Shown: one piece after another, positions 1-8,248 of the stretch
Layout of the letters: the number at the start of each line of letters is the position of its first letter
Position numbering within the stretch: position 1 is the first letter of the stretch
NCBI GenBank assembly: GCA_964396415.1
Contig: CAYNFM010000002.1
Span: 33,480-97,479, forward strand
Direction: 5' to 3'
DNA: 64,000 nt
Source: UBA1306 sp964396415
Lineage (GTDB): Bacteria; Spirochaetota; Spirochaetia; Treponematales; Rectinemataceae
Program-made: the position numbers and the translations under genes
Notes under the pieces: model-generated
Told to the model about the DNA's origin: nothing
Seen by the model: the letters and a program-made list of their open reading frames with translations, nothing else
The model's database searches: none

Positions 1-468
1 GCGCGCGTCCTCGCCGAACTAGGCATCGAATGCGAAACGACCATCGTGTCCGCGCATAGGACGCCCGGCCGCCTCGTGGAGTACGCAAGGGGAGCGGCCG
101 CGCGCGGCATCGAGGTGATAGTCGCGGGAGCGGGAGGCGCGGCCCACCTGCCCGGCATGACGGCGAGCCTAACTACCCTGCCCGTCATCGGAGTGCCGAT
201 ACGGGGAAAGGCTTTCGATGGCCTCGATAGCCTCTTGTCCATAGTCCAGATGCCGCCGGGCATTCCCGTCGCCGCGGTCGCCGTGGATGGGGGACGTAAC
301 GCGGGCCTCCTCGCCGCGCGCATTCTCGCTACGTCTCGTCCCCCTCTCGCCAAGGCCCTCGCCGAATACGCCGCCCGAATGGAGGCAGAGGTACTGGCCA
401 AGGCGGAAAGGCTTGAGGCGCTCGGACCGGATGACTATGCCCGGCCCGAATCGGGATCCCTTAAGTAA
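1..468 (+). CDS. purE: N5-carboxyaminoimidazole ribonucleotide mutase PurE, 5'-truncated by window edge
   Basis: PurE catalyses the carboxylation/mutase step of purine synthesis that yields CAIR. The frame is open from base 1, so the first residues (including the nucleotide-binding loop) lie outside the window. The signature VSAHRTP is at codons 16-22, followed by a GGAAHLPGM-type loop and the usual C-terminal helix. The GTG at 46 is an internal Val inside this signature, not a start. The stop is at 466-468, 11 bp before tsaC, so the two are probably cotranscribed. The other purine genes in the window (purL, purQ) are 46 kb away on the other strand. Confidence 0.95.
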   Translation, partial: ARVLAELGIECETTIVSAHRTPGRLVEYARGAAARGIEVIVAGAGGAAHLPGMTASLTTLPVIGVPIRGKAFDGLDSLLSIVQMPPGIPVAAVAVDGGRNAGLLAARILATSRPPLAKALAEYAARMEAEVLAKAERLEALGPDDYARPESGSLK

Positions 469-479
469 GTGCATCCGAA

Positions 480-1466
480 ATGGAAATCTTGGGAATAGAG
501 GACAACGCGCTCCGCCGCGCGGGAGAATGTATCGCTGCCGGTGGACTCGTAGCCTTCCCGACCGAGACCGTCTATGGCCTCGGGGCCGATGCCTTCGACT
601 CCCGCGCGGTGGCGCGCATCTTCGAGGCGAAGGCCCGGCCGAGCTTCGACCCCCTCATCGTGCACGTGAGCTCGATGGACGAGGTGGCCAGAGTCGCCGA
701 CGCGAGCGGGCATAAGGCCCGCGCCCTCATGAGGGCGCTATGGCCCGGTCCCTTGACCCTCGTCCTGCCTAAGCGGGAAGAGGTGCCCGATATCGTCACG
801 AGCGGCCTCGGAACGGTGGCCATCCGCCTGCCGGCCAATTCCGTTGCGCGCGCGATCATCGCCTATTCCGGAACCGCTGTTGCCGCGCCCAGCGCGAATC
901 CTTTCGGCTACCTTTCTCCCACGCTGGCCGAACACGTCGCGCGGGGACTGGGAGGCAAGGTGGATCTCATCGTCGACGGAGGTCCTTGCGCCGTAGGAGT
1001 GGAATCTACCGTCCTCGATATGACCGTCGATCCGCCTCGCATCCTCCGGCCCGGCGGAATGACCATCGAAGCGATCGAGGCCGTGATCGGGTCTATAGGC
1101 GCGCGCGCGGCAGCCGACTCCCTCCCGATCGCGAGCCCCGGCCTCCTCGAGAGCCACTACGCCCCTCGCACGCCCTTGTATCTGATCGACGCCGGGACGA
1201 TCGGCTCGGCCAAGCCGAGGGGAAGGGCCGCGGCCGTCATCCTGGGCGCGGCCTCGGGCGACGGCTTAGAGGCTGGGACCGGACGCTTCGCCCTCGTGCG
1301 GTGCCTTTCGCCGACGGGCGATCTCGTAGAGGCCGCAGCTGGGCTCTTCGCCGCCCTCCACGAGCTCGACGCGGGAGGCTACGACGAGATATGGGCCGAG
1401 TTGGCGCCCGACCGCGGCCTCGGCGCGGCGATCAACGACAGGCTCCTTAAAGCATCGAAGAAGTGA
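480..1466 (+). CDS. tsaC: Threonylcarbamoyl-AMP synthase (Sua5/YrdC type)
   Basis: Makes L-threonylcarbamoyladenylate from Thr, bicarbonate and ATP for the t6A37 modification of ANN-decoding tRNAs. The YrdC domain spans about residues 10-200, with PTETVYGLGADA near residue 27 and the KARPSFDPLIVHV substrate-binding stretch. At 328 aa it is the long Sua5 form with an extra C-terminal Sua5 domain (about 215-328) rather than the short TsaC form. It starts at ATG 480, 11 bp after purE. No strong Shine-Dalgarno is visible, which fits coupling to purE. Confidence 0.95.
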   Translation: MEILGIEDNALRRAGECIAAGGLVAFPTETVYGLGADAFDSRAVARIFEAKARPSFDPLIVHVSSMDEVARVADASGHKARALMRALWPGPLTLVLPKREEVPDIVTSGLGTVAIRLPANSVARAIIAYSGTAVAAPSANPFGYLSPTLAEHVARGLGGKVDLIVDGGPCAVGVESTVLDMTVDPPRILRPGGMTIEAIEAVIGSIGARAAADSLPIASPGLLESHYAPRTPLYLIDAGTIGSAKPRGRAAAVILGAASGDGLEAGTGRFALVRCLSPTGDLVEAAAGLFAALHELDAGGYDEIWAELAPDRGLGAAINDRLLKASKK

Positions 1467-1543
1467 ACCTTTTCCTTCTTGCGATATTTCGTTAATCTCC
1501 CCGGTCCGACTTCCGATATTCGAAATGGAGGAAGGAGACCGAT

Positions 1544-1936
1544 ATGGAAGCGATAGCAAGCAGTTATATTCCGCTCGCTTACGTTTACGCCGCCCGCTAT
1601 GGGGAGGGTAGGGCAACCGTACCTGTGCTGAGGAGCCAGGCCCTCTACGCCAATTTCGCCCACGTATCGGGCGTCGCCGCCCAGGATGGGATGGCGGCGT
1701 ACAGTATCGACAAGCTTCACATCCTCGATGTCCTCATAGGCCAGCTCGAAAGCGCCAAGTCCCAGCCTCGGGCCGCCGAAGCCTTGGACGAACGCAGCCC
1801 TACCCGCGTTGACGCCCTTATTCAGCAATACAGCGCCGAAATCCACGCCATCGCCACGGCCCCCGCCCTCCCCTACGCCCCCACCGCGTCGGCATCCCTG
1901 GCCGCGCCGGGGATGCTGTTCTCGATGGCGGCTTGA
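1544..1936 (+). CDS. Small uncharacterized protein, 130 aa
   Basis: I do not recognise the family. The start is well supported by a strong GGAGGAAGGAGA Shine-Dalgarno a few bases before ATG 1544. The N-terminal half contains regularly spaced aromatic and Val/Ala residues (SYIPLAYVYAARYGE; SQALYANFAHVSGV) that look like a folded domain. The C-terminal third is Ala/Pro-rich and probably flexible. There is no signal peptide, membrane segment or cysteine. It stands alone between tsaC and the convergent lytic transglycosylase gene, whose end is only 10 bp away. Confidence 0.75.
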   Translation: MEAIASSYIPLAYVYAARYGEGRATVPVLRSQALYANFAHVSGVAAQDGMAAYSIDKLHILDVLIGQLESAKSQPRAAEALDERSPTRVDALIQQYSAEIHAIATAPALPYAPTASASLAAPGMLFSMAA

Positions 1937-1946
1937 AGCGGGTTTC

Positions 1947-4268
1947 TCATTGTACAGGCGTGCTGGCATCCTCCCCTTCGACCAATTCCCCGACAGTCTC
2001 GCCGATGGTTTTCCCATAATACAAAAGCCCGTAGATCACCGTAGACTGCAGGATATTTCGACAGTATTGCCTCGTTTCGGCCAAGCCGAGCGCCTCTATC
2101 ATGATGTCGTCGGGAAGATCGCCCGATTCGGCAGCCCAGGCTTTCAATCGACCCCAGCCGGCGTTGTAGGCCATCATGGCGCGCAGGGGCCTGCCGTCTA
2201 CCCGAACCAGCAGGGAGGAGAAGTACGCGAGGCCTATCGCCAGGTTATCCTTCGGGAATGAGAGGTCGTAAGTCGAAAGCCCGAGGGCTTTGGCCTGTTC
2301 CGCAGCGGTGGACGGCATCAGCTGGGATAGGCCAATCGCGCCTGCTCCCGAGACGGCGTCGGTTCGGAATAGGCTTTCGGAGCGTAAAAGACCGAAAGCC
2401 AGGCTTTCGGTCACCCGGTCCGGGAGCCGGAGCGAGCGTATCTCGTCGAGATAGGGGCGAGGGTAAAGCATCTCGTAGTCCGAGCGAAGGGCTTCATAGC
2501 TCGGACGCGAGGTCTGCGCGAGCGTCAAGCGAAGGGCACAATCCGCTCGGCCGAGCCGGGAAAAGAGGGAGGCAAGGCGAATCAGAGCCTCCTCGTCAAG
2601 ATCTGCCAGGCGCGATTTGGCTTCGGATAGGGCCATGTCGACGAGGCCGAAGGACGCCATGCCCGATATGAGGGTTTCGGCGTCACTCGTTATCGAGGGA
2701 ATGCCGGGCGGGGCTATAGCGGGAGGCGCGGTTCCGGGGACGAATCCGGGCTCGATCCCGGCCCGCCACGCCGCGATGATCCGATAATAGAGCGGCGCCG
2801 ATGCGTCTTCGGCAATGGCGGCGAAGCGCAGGGCCGCCGCCGAGGCGCGCGAAGCCGCGTCCGGGGAGCTGTCGAGCTTTAGCTCAAAGGCGCGCGAGGC
2901 CACGTAGGCCAAGCGCGCGCCCGTATCGGGCGGGAGCTTGCCCGCGAGGCGCGCGGCCATCTCCTCGACGAGTCGCCAGTCGCGGGCGCGCAGGGCATCG
3001 CGGAACAGCCCGTTGACCAGGTCCGAAAATACTGTAGGGTCGCTCCACGAAGCCGAAGCGTCGACGAGGTCGTCCAGCGCAGCCTCTCGAGCCGCGGCCT
3101 CGGCGGCCGTCTCGGCAATCGATTCCGGCGCCGCCGTAGCGGGCTCGGCGGCGATCGGAGGGGACAGCGAGGCGGCGGCCTCGAGCGCGGCTCGGTAGCC
3201 GCAATCGAGCGCATACCAGCGCGCTGCGTCCGCGTCGGCTCGCGTGGGGGCATCAGCGGAAGCTTTCTTGAAAAGCTCGGCGGCCTCTTCCAGTCGATCC
3301 AAGGCCATGGCGAAGCGTGCCTTGTAGAAGCGGGCCGTCCAACCGATCGCAGTGAATTGTCCTTCGCCATCCTTGAGCTTCCCTGCGTAGAGGAAGGCCT
3401 TGCCGGCATCCGCGATCATGGCCTTCGACGCGTGACGACCCATTGCGGCGGATCCGCCGAGCAGGGCTTCCGTATACGCGAGTCCATAGTCTTTACGGTT
3501 TACGGCATCGCGCATCGCTAATGCGTGGAATTCACCGACTGAGAATAATCCGCGCATTCTTGGCTCGGTCGTCAGGAGGGCGTAGGCTCGGGCGCTCCAG
3601 TCGGATTCGGGCATTTCGAGCAGGAGGCGACGGAAGGCCTTGGCCCAATGCTTGCCGCCCGATCGCATGTCGGCGGCCGCGTTAAAATAAGAGAGCGCCT
3701 CCGCATCCTCTGCCGACTCCACCGGGTAGGCCCGGCCTAGGTCGGCGACTAGGGCCTTCTCCTCGGCGTTGCGGCAGAGAGCGTCCAAGGCGTCGAGCCG
3801 AGGACGCTCGGAGCCCCATTCGGGTCCGACGGATGCGTCGTACTCCTTGGAGAAGGATACGAGCTCTCCCCATAGACCGGCCGAAAAAAGCTCGTGTACG
3901 AGGGCGAGCCCGGCTTCCCTGCGCGCGAGGCCTTTTGCCCTATCGAAACCCAAGCGGTATAGCAGCCTCGTCCTGGCCCCGGCGTTGGGGAGAGGAGGCT
4001 GCCCCTCATCGCGGGAAGCCATCCAGAGGCCAAGGTAATAGTATGCCGTCGGGCCGAGGGATCCAACATCGTCGAGGGCCTTCTGGTCCAAGGCGAGGAC
4101 TGCCGTCGTGTCCCTGCCGGCGATTAATTTCGAGAGATCGGACGCGCTCATTCCGAAGGCGCCTCCCTCCTGGCAATGAACGAGGACCTGAGAAGCCGAA
4201 AGGAGGACGAGTAATGCGAAAAGGCGCGGAACGCGATGCGATGGGACTTTCGTAGATCCCGAAGCCAA
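1947..4268 (-). CDS. Exported soluble lytic murein transglycosylase (Slt70-like)
   Basis: Cleaves the glycan strand of peptidoglycan in the periplasm. An N-terminal hydrophobic signal (FALLVLLSASQVLV, about residues 17-30) is followed by some 550 residues of alpha-helical repeats (superhelical domain). The C-terminal SLT domain (about 600-745) has the catalytic Glu in LLRSESLF (about residue 631), then GAIGLSQLMPSTA and AYNAGWGR. At 773 aa it is longer than E. coli Slt70. The only plausible start is TTG 4268, 5 bp after the LysM gene stop, so the two form an operon of envelope proteins. Ala/Glu-rich insertions near residue 380 are not part of the family core. Confidence 0.93.
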   Translation of the reverse strand: MASGSTKVPSHRVPRLFALLVLLSASQVLVHCQEGGAFGMSASDLSKLIAGRDTTAVLALDQKALDDVGSLGPTAYYYLGLWMASRDEGQPPLPNAGARTRLLYRLGFDRAKGLARREAGLALVHELFSAGLWGELVSFSKEYDASVGPEWGSERPRLDALDALCRNAEEKALVADLGRAYPVESAEDAEALSYFNAAADMRSGGKHWAKAFRRLLLEMPESDWSARAYALLTTEPRMRGLFSVGEFHALAMRDAVNRKDYGLAYTEALLGGSAAMGRHASKAMIADAGKAFLYAGKLKDGEGQFTAIGWTARFYKARFAMALDRLEEAAELFKKASADAPTRADADAARWYALDCGYRAALEAAASLSPPIAAEPATAAPESIAETAAEAAAREAALDDLVDASASWSDPTVFSDLVNGLFRDALRARDWRLVEEMAARLAGKLPPDTGARLAYVASRAFELKLDSSPDAASRASAAALRFAAIAEDASAPLYYRIIAAWRAGIEPGFVPGTAPPAIAPPGIPSITSDAETLISGMASFGLVDMALSEAKSRLADLDEEALIRLASLFSRLGRADCALRLTLAQTSRPSYEALRSDYEMLYPRPYLDEIRSLRLPDRVTESLAFGLLRSESLFRTDAVSGAGAIGLSQLMPSTAAEQAKALGLSTYDLSFPKDNLAIGLAYFSSLLVRVDGRPLRAMMAYNAGWGRLKAWAAESGDLPDDIMIEALGLAETRQYCRNILQSTVIYGLLYYGKTIGETVGELVEGEDASTPVQ

Positions 4269-4273
4269 CGAGT

Positions 4274-5236
4274 CTACTTCGCCGGTATCCAGATCTTATG
4301 TCCGCTGATGATAAGATCGGGATTCTTGATCTTATTCGCTTTCGCTATGCGCATATAAACCCATGGATCCCGGTAGTATGCGTACGAGAGGTCCCACAGA
4401 GTATCGCCCCACTTGATCTTATACGTGACCCCTGGCTTTTTGAACTTGGTGACCTTCTTGACGAGAGCGGGCGCTTCGTTCGCCTCTACGGCCGGCTGGG
4501 GAGCGGGGACCGGCACCGCCTGGGCCGATTGGGAAGCGGGGGCTTCGATTTGAGCGGGCGCAGGAGTCGGGATCGGTTGGGCGGGAACCGAAGGGATCGG
4601 CTGCGCCTTCGCGGCCGAAGCCGGAGAGATGGCGAATTTATAGACGAGGAAGCCGAAGAGCAGGAGAAGCAAGACGACTCCCACTACGAAGAGAAGGGTC
4701 CGGAGCGTCCGGCCCTTGGGCTTTCCCTTGGCCTCCTCGGCATCGACCTCGGATCGGACGTCGGCCAGAAGCTGGGCCGAGTCGGCTTCAGGGGGAAGGT
4801 TGTCGGTGCCCGCGAAATCCTCGTCCAAGAAAGTAGAAAAATGAGAATCGTCCGAGCTTTTGGAAAATTCGAAGTCAGGTACCTCGTATTTCTCTTCTTC
4901 GGAGAGAGCCTCCAACGAAACGTTGAGGCTCTGACTCGCTCCCGTCGAAGCTTCCTGGGCGAGGGCCGTAAGCGTGCCGTCGTCGGTCAAGCCGATCTCC
5001 ACCCGGATATCGGGCTCGCCTTTGGCCATCGAAGGAATACCCTCGACGACGAGGCTCCCGATATATGTCGCGTGTTCGACCGTAGGCCCTTGACCGCGGT
5101 AGAGGTCGATCTGTACGCTCGGTTGATAGTCCTGGACCGTCGTGACCACCAGCCGCTTACGCGATGCCGTCCCGTCTTCCAGGACCGGATAGAACTCGCC
5201 GTCGGCGAGTTTGAGGCCGATTTTATTCGCATTCAT
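4274..5236 (-). CDS. Membrane protein with DnaK substrate-binding-like N-terminus and C-terminal LysM domain
   Basis: Residues 30-112 resemble the beta-sandwich substrate-binding domain of Hsp70. GIPSMAKGEPDIRVEIGL here lines up with GIPPAPRGVPQVEVTFDI of the DnaK encoded at 32307-34256, and the residues before and after also align. An acidic linker (113-170) and a KGKPKGR stretch precede one membrane segment (about 178-202). Next come a Pro/Ala-rich spacer (205-255) and one LysM domain (about 270-320, GDTLWDLSYAYYRDP). The positive-inside rule places the Hsp70-like part in the cytoplasm and LysM in the periplasm on peptidoglycan. GAGGAAGG precedes ATG 5236. It lies upstream of the transglycosylase gene, so a cell-wall role is likely, but the function is unknown. 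Confidence 0.85.
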   Translation of the reverse strand: MNANKIGLKLADGEFYPVLEDGTASRKRLVVTTVQDYQPSVQIDLYRGQGPTVEHATYIGSLVVEGIPSMAKGEPDIRVEIGLTDDGTLTALAQEASTGASQSLNVSLEALSEEEKYEVPDFEFSKSSDDSHFSTFLDEDFAGTDNLPPEADSAQLLADVRSEVDAEEAKGKPKGRTLRTLLFVVGVVLLLLLFGFLVYKFAISPASAAKAQPIPSVPAQPIPTPAPAQIEAPASQSAQAVPVPAPQPAVEANEAPALVKKVTKFKKPGVTYKIKWGDTLWDLSYAYYRDPWVYMRIAKANKIKNPDLIISGHKIWIPAK

Positions 5237-5328
5237 GGCGCCTTCCTCGGTGCGGTTTTGCCTAAGGTACTATTCTATCTCACTACAGTGTATCACCTAG
5301 CTCGAATAAAGCAATACGTCGCGGGATC

Positions 5329-6066
5329 TCAGGCGACGGCAACCGCCACCAGGCTTGCCGCGGCCTCATCGTAAAGCGAACCATCGACTCCGCCCAGGAT
5401 GCGGACATCCGCGAACCCCACCTTGTGGAGGGCGGCTCGGAGCTCGGTCCCGGAATAGAGCCTGATGACGAAGGAGCGATCCACGATTTCGCGGTTTCTG
5501 GATAGGATCCATCGATTGCGTAAGCCTTCCCAAGCTCCGACCACGGAATACTCGGTACGAATCGCCCAACCGCCTCGCTCGAAACTCTCCCCTGCGACGA
5601 AATCCCGAGCGGCAGTCTCCTTGCCGGTCGTCTCGATGACAAGGGAGCCGCCGGGCCTCAGGGCCGCGCGGAGACGAGAGAATGCCATCAAGTCCTCCTC
5701 GGGATCGGCGAAATAGCCGATGCTGGTATACAGATTTATTGCGAGATCAAAGGGCTCTTCGACCGAGAAATCCCGGATGTCGGCGCGCAGGAAGCGTGCG
5801 CCGCCGGCCGCGCTTTCCCGTGCGGCCTCGAGGTAAGCCGCCGTGATGTCGATGCCCGTGACGCGATAGCCGCGCGAGGCGAACTCGAGACTGTGACGCC
5901 CCGGCCCGCAGCATGCGTCGAGCACGGCCGCGCCCGGCTTCGGCCGGACCAGACGCTCTATGCAGTCGATAACACCCGGAACCTCGGCCCAACGCGCCTC
6001 GTCGAACATCACGGGGGCGTAGGCCGTCCAGAATCCCTCGTCCTCGAACCACTCGCCTTTGATCAT
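5329..6066 (-). CDS. Class I SAM-dependent methyltransferase
   Basis: A Rossmann-fold methyltransferase of 245 aa. Motif I is VLDACCGPGRHSLEFA (about residues 48-63), followed by the acidic end of strand 2 (GIDIT) and RADIRDF. The substrate cannot be told from sequence. The N-terminal FEDEGFWTAYAPVMFDEARW segment is typical of small-molecule methyltransferases of the Methyltransf_25 group. Its ATG overlaps the stop of the preceding small gene by 4 bp (ATGA), indicating translational coupling. Confidence 0.85.
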   Translation of the reverse strand: MIKGEWFEDEGFWTAYAPVMFDEARWAEVPGVIDCIERLVRPKPGAAVLDACCGPGRHSLEFASRGYRVTGIDITAAYLEAARESAAGGARFLRADIRDFSVEEPFDLAINLYTSIGYFADPEEDLMAFSRLRAALRPGGSLVIETTGKETAARDFVAGESFERGGWAIRTEYSVVGAWEGLRNRWILSRNREIVDRSFVIRLYSGTELRAALHKVGFADVRILGGVDGSLYDEAAASLVAVAVA

Positions 6067-6428
6067 AGGGCTCCATGGTCCACGACTAGGGCCATGACGT
6101 ACTCGAGGAGCTCCAAATCCAGGTTTTCTTCCTCGAGGACTATCGCCTCTCGTATCTCCTCCCAGTCGGCCTTTCCGAATGGAGTTCCGTCATAGTCCAT
6201 CATGAGCACACTCCCGACCCCGGCGAGCCACTCGGAGGCCGCATCGGGACGGGAACGCCGCCGCTCAAGATAGGATTCGAAAAGCGAGGACATCGCCTCC
6301 TGCCCGACTTTGGGAAAGGAGCGGAAGAAAAAAGCGCGGACGGCCTCGATTTCGGTCGCCTCCCCCCTCCCTGCGGCGCGACGAACGGCTTGATCCAAAT
6401 CGGTCCGAAATTTATCGGTGGGCTGCAT
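6063..6428 (-). CDS. Small acidic uncharacterized protein, 121 aa
   Basis: No family recognised. The protein is charged and helical (EIEAVRAFFFRSFPKVGQEA; VLEEENLDLELLEYVMAL), with no signal or membrane segment. A longer frame extends to 6533 but would overlap the end of the CPBP gene. I choose ATG 6428 because a TATAGT box lies 6 nt before it and no ribosome site serves the upstream codons. That arrangement suggests a leaderless transcript. Its stop overlaps the methyltransferase start by 4 bp. Confidence 0.65.
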   Translation of the reverse strand: MQPTDKFRTDLDQAVRRAAGRGEATEIEAVRAFFFRSFPKVGQEAMSSLFESYLERRRSRPDAASEWLAGVGSVLMMDYDGTPFGKADWEEIREAIVLEEENLDLELLEYVMALVVDHGAL

Positions 6429-6468
6429 GTCGATACTATAACCTGAAATCGCAGGAATTTCGCAGGCT

Positions 6469-7170
6469 TCAGGAATAGAGCGCGAGGGAGAAGACTGCGG
6501 CGTCGAACAACCCGTGGCCGATGGCGATCTCATGAATGTTCTTCGCCTCGTTCCAGCGCCAGGCGAAAAAGAGACCGAGGAGCCCGCCAGACGATAGGCC
6601 TATTATCCCTTGATAGCCGTGACCCATTCCGAAGAGGATCGCCGAGGCGATCGCGGCCCAGATCGGCGAAACGCCCGCCTGCCCCAGACGACGGAGAAGG
6701 TAGGCGCGGAAGAATAGCTCCTCGCAATAGCCCGTCGCCATCGACGAAACCAAAATCAAAGGAGCTAGGGCGATCGCTCCACGCGGCCCCGATCTGGCCC
6801 GGACGAGAAAATCGTTCTGTACGCCTAAGGCCGAAAAGAGCAGGTCGGGGACGAGCATGACCGCGAAGGCGCCCAATGAGCAAAGGAGGCCCCTAACGGA
6901 ATCCTTCGGCCTGATGGGGAAAACGGAGAAAGCCCGAAGGCCGTCGCCTGCCGCCATGAGGTACAGGAGGAGGACGGCTCGCGGCAAGTTCACCGCAGTG
7001 GCGGCCAAATGGTATCCGGGCTTGGATAGCATGTCCGGGGACGATCCGGCGAAAATATAGGATGCCAGGTAGAAGGCGAGGAACAGCGCCGATGCTTCGA
7101 TGAGAGGCCGACCCGGCTCGCCTTTGGGCGGACCTAACGGGCCTTCACCGTCTCGACCTTGTTCGTGCAT
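6469..7170 (-). CDS. CPBP (CAAX-like) family intramembrane metalloprotease
   Basis: A multi-pass membrane protein of 233 aa with the three Abi/CPBP motifs. EELFFRAYLLRR carries the EExxxR pair, FGMGHGYQG carries the FxxxH motif, and a further His lies in HEIAIGHGLFDA. Family members are glutamic-type membrane proteases, and the bacterial substrate here is unknown. The start at ATG 7170 is supported by AAAGGGG 6-12 nt upstream; a longer frame reaches 7302 without such a site. It is divergent from the PilZ gene, whose promoter lies in the 52-bp gap. Confidence 0.85.
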   Translation of the reverse strand: MHEQGRDGEGPLGPPKGEPGRPLIEASALFLAFYLASYIFAGSSPDMLSKPGYHLAATAVNLPRAVLLLYLMAAGDGLRAFSVFPIRPKDSVRGLLCSLGAFAVMLVPDLLFSALGVQNDFLVRARSGPRGAIALAPLILVSSMATGYCEELFFRAYLLRRLGQAGVSPIWAAIASAILFGMGHGYQGIIGLSSGGLLGLFFAWRWNEAKNIHEIAIGHGLFDAAVFSLALYS

Positions 7171-7222
7171 CGCGTCCCCTTTCTTTGACCCGGGCGAATC
7201 TTGTACAGTATAATGCAAATAT

Positions 7223-8248
7223 ATGCTCCTGATCGTGCTGTTCGCGGCCCTTGTCCTCGTCCTCTTAATCGCGGTGCTCTCCTTGGCCATGCGGGGCGCC
7301 AAGCGCTATTCCTGGGCCGAGTATTACCTTCGGACCAGAGAGGCAGGCATGAGCCTATCGGAGGCGAAGCAGCTTCGGGACGCCGCGGCCCTTTCCGGCC
7401 TGTCCGATCCGACCAATGTATTGTGGGCCCCGCGCGACATGGATAAGGCGATCGCCGCGCTCAACATCGGCTTCAGGCGCGAGGGCAAGGATCGCGGCCG
7501 CGAGGGCTTGATGTTGATGGACAAGGTCTACGCGTTGCGCAAAGGGATCGAATTCGAACAGCCGCGTTTCAAGTACGGCATTCGCTCGAGTCGGCAGATC
7601 GGCGCCGGCCAGCGGCTGCGCATTCTCGTTCATGGAGTAGGCGTCTTCGGCTCGACGGTGATCGACAATCAGGCGCGTTTTTTCGTCGTCTCGTCCCCGA
7701 TCGGGAATCGGCTGCCCAGGGACTGGATCTGGAAGGGCAAGAAGGTCTCCATCTATTTCTGGCGACGCGAGGACGCGGGCTACGTCTTCGACAGCTACGT
7801 GATCGACGACCTCCGCATCCGGAGCGTCCCCGTGCTCCAGGTGTCCCATTCCGAGGCTCTGCTCCGCACGCAGAAAAGAAAATCGGTGCGGGCCAGGTCG
7901 AAGATCCCGGCCTATCTCTATCTCTTGAAGCGGATCGAGGGGGCTTATGAGAAGCCGGAACGCGCTCCAGGGCTCCGCGCGCTCGTCCAAGACCTGTCCG
8001 ATGACGGAGCCGCAGTCGCAATCGGCGGAAAGGCCAGGCCTGGACTTCAAATCAAGCTGCAGTTCGGCCTCGACGAAGGCAGCGTCGTGATGAGCGGGAC
8101 GGTGAGGAGCGTGGATTTCGACGCCGAGGCGAACCGTTCCGTTCTCCACATCGAGGCGGTGCCGCCGAGCCCCAGGATGCGCAACGCGATCCGTTCCTTC
8201 GTATATAATATCCGCGAAGATTCCGACACCGTTCCGCAAGGGGGCTGA
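7223..8248 (+). CDS. Membrane-anchored PilZ-domain c-di-GMP effector
   Basis: One N-terminal membrane helix (about residues 1-23) is followed by a cytoplasmic region of 341 aa in total. The C-terminal PilZ domain (about 210-330) retains both c-di-GMP signatures: an Arg-rich RKSVRAR before the barrel and DLSDDGAAV (the D/NxSxxG motif). The preceding domain is beta-rich, as in YcgR/PlzA-type proteins. It probably links c-di-GMP to motility or envelope behaviour. A diguanylate cyclase is encoded at 45975-47018. Its start lies 8 nt after a perfect TATAAT, with a stop codon just upstream in frame, so the mRNA may be leaderless. Confidence 0.88.
   Translation: MLLIVLFAALVLVLLIAVLSLAMRGAKRYSWAEYYLRTREAGMSLSEAKQLRDAAALSGLSDPTNVLWAPRDMDKAIAALNIGFRREGKDRGREGLMLMDKVYALRKGIEFEQPRFKYGIRSSRQIGAGQRLRILVHGVGVFGSTVIDNQARFFVVSSPIGNRLPRDWIWKGKKVSIYFWRREDAGYVFDSYVIDDLRIRSVPVLQVSHSEALLRTQKRKSVRARSKIPAYLYLLKRIEGAYEKPERAPGLRALVQDLSDDGAAVAIGGKARPGLQIKLQFGLDEGSVVMSGTVRSVDFDAEANRSVLHIEAVPPSPRMRNAIRSFVYNIREDSDTVPQGG

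Noticed and set aside
4298..5374. 358-codon open frame on the plus strand
   Set aside because: It is antisense to the LysM protein gene and lacks any family resemblance; long antisense frames are expected at this G+C content.
6429..6533. Upstream extension of the 121-aa gene
   Set aside because: It would overlap the CPBP gene end, reads as low-complexity Ser/Pro sequence, and lacks a ribosome site; a -10 box lies just before the internal ATG.
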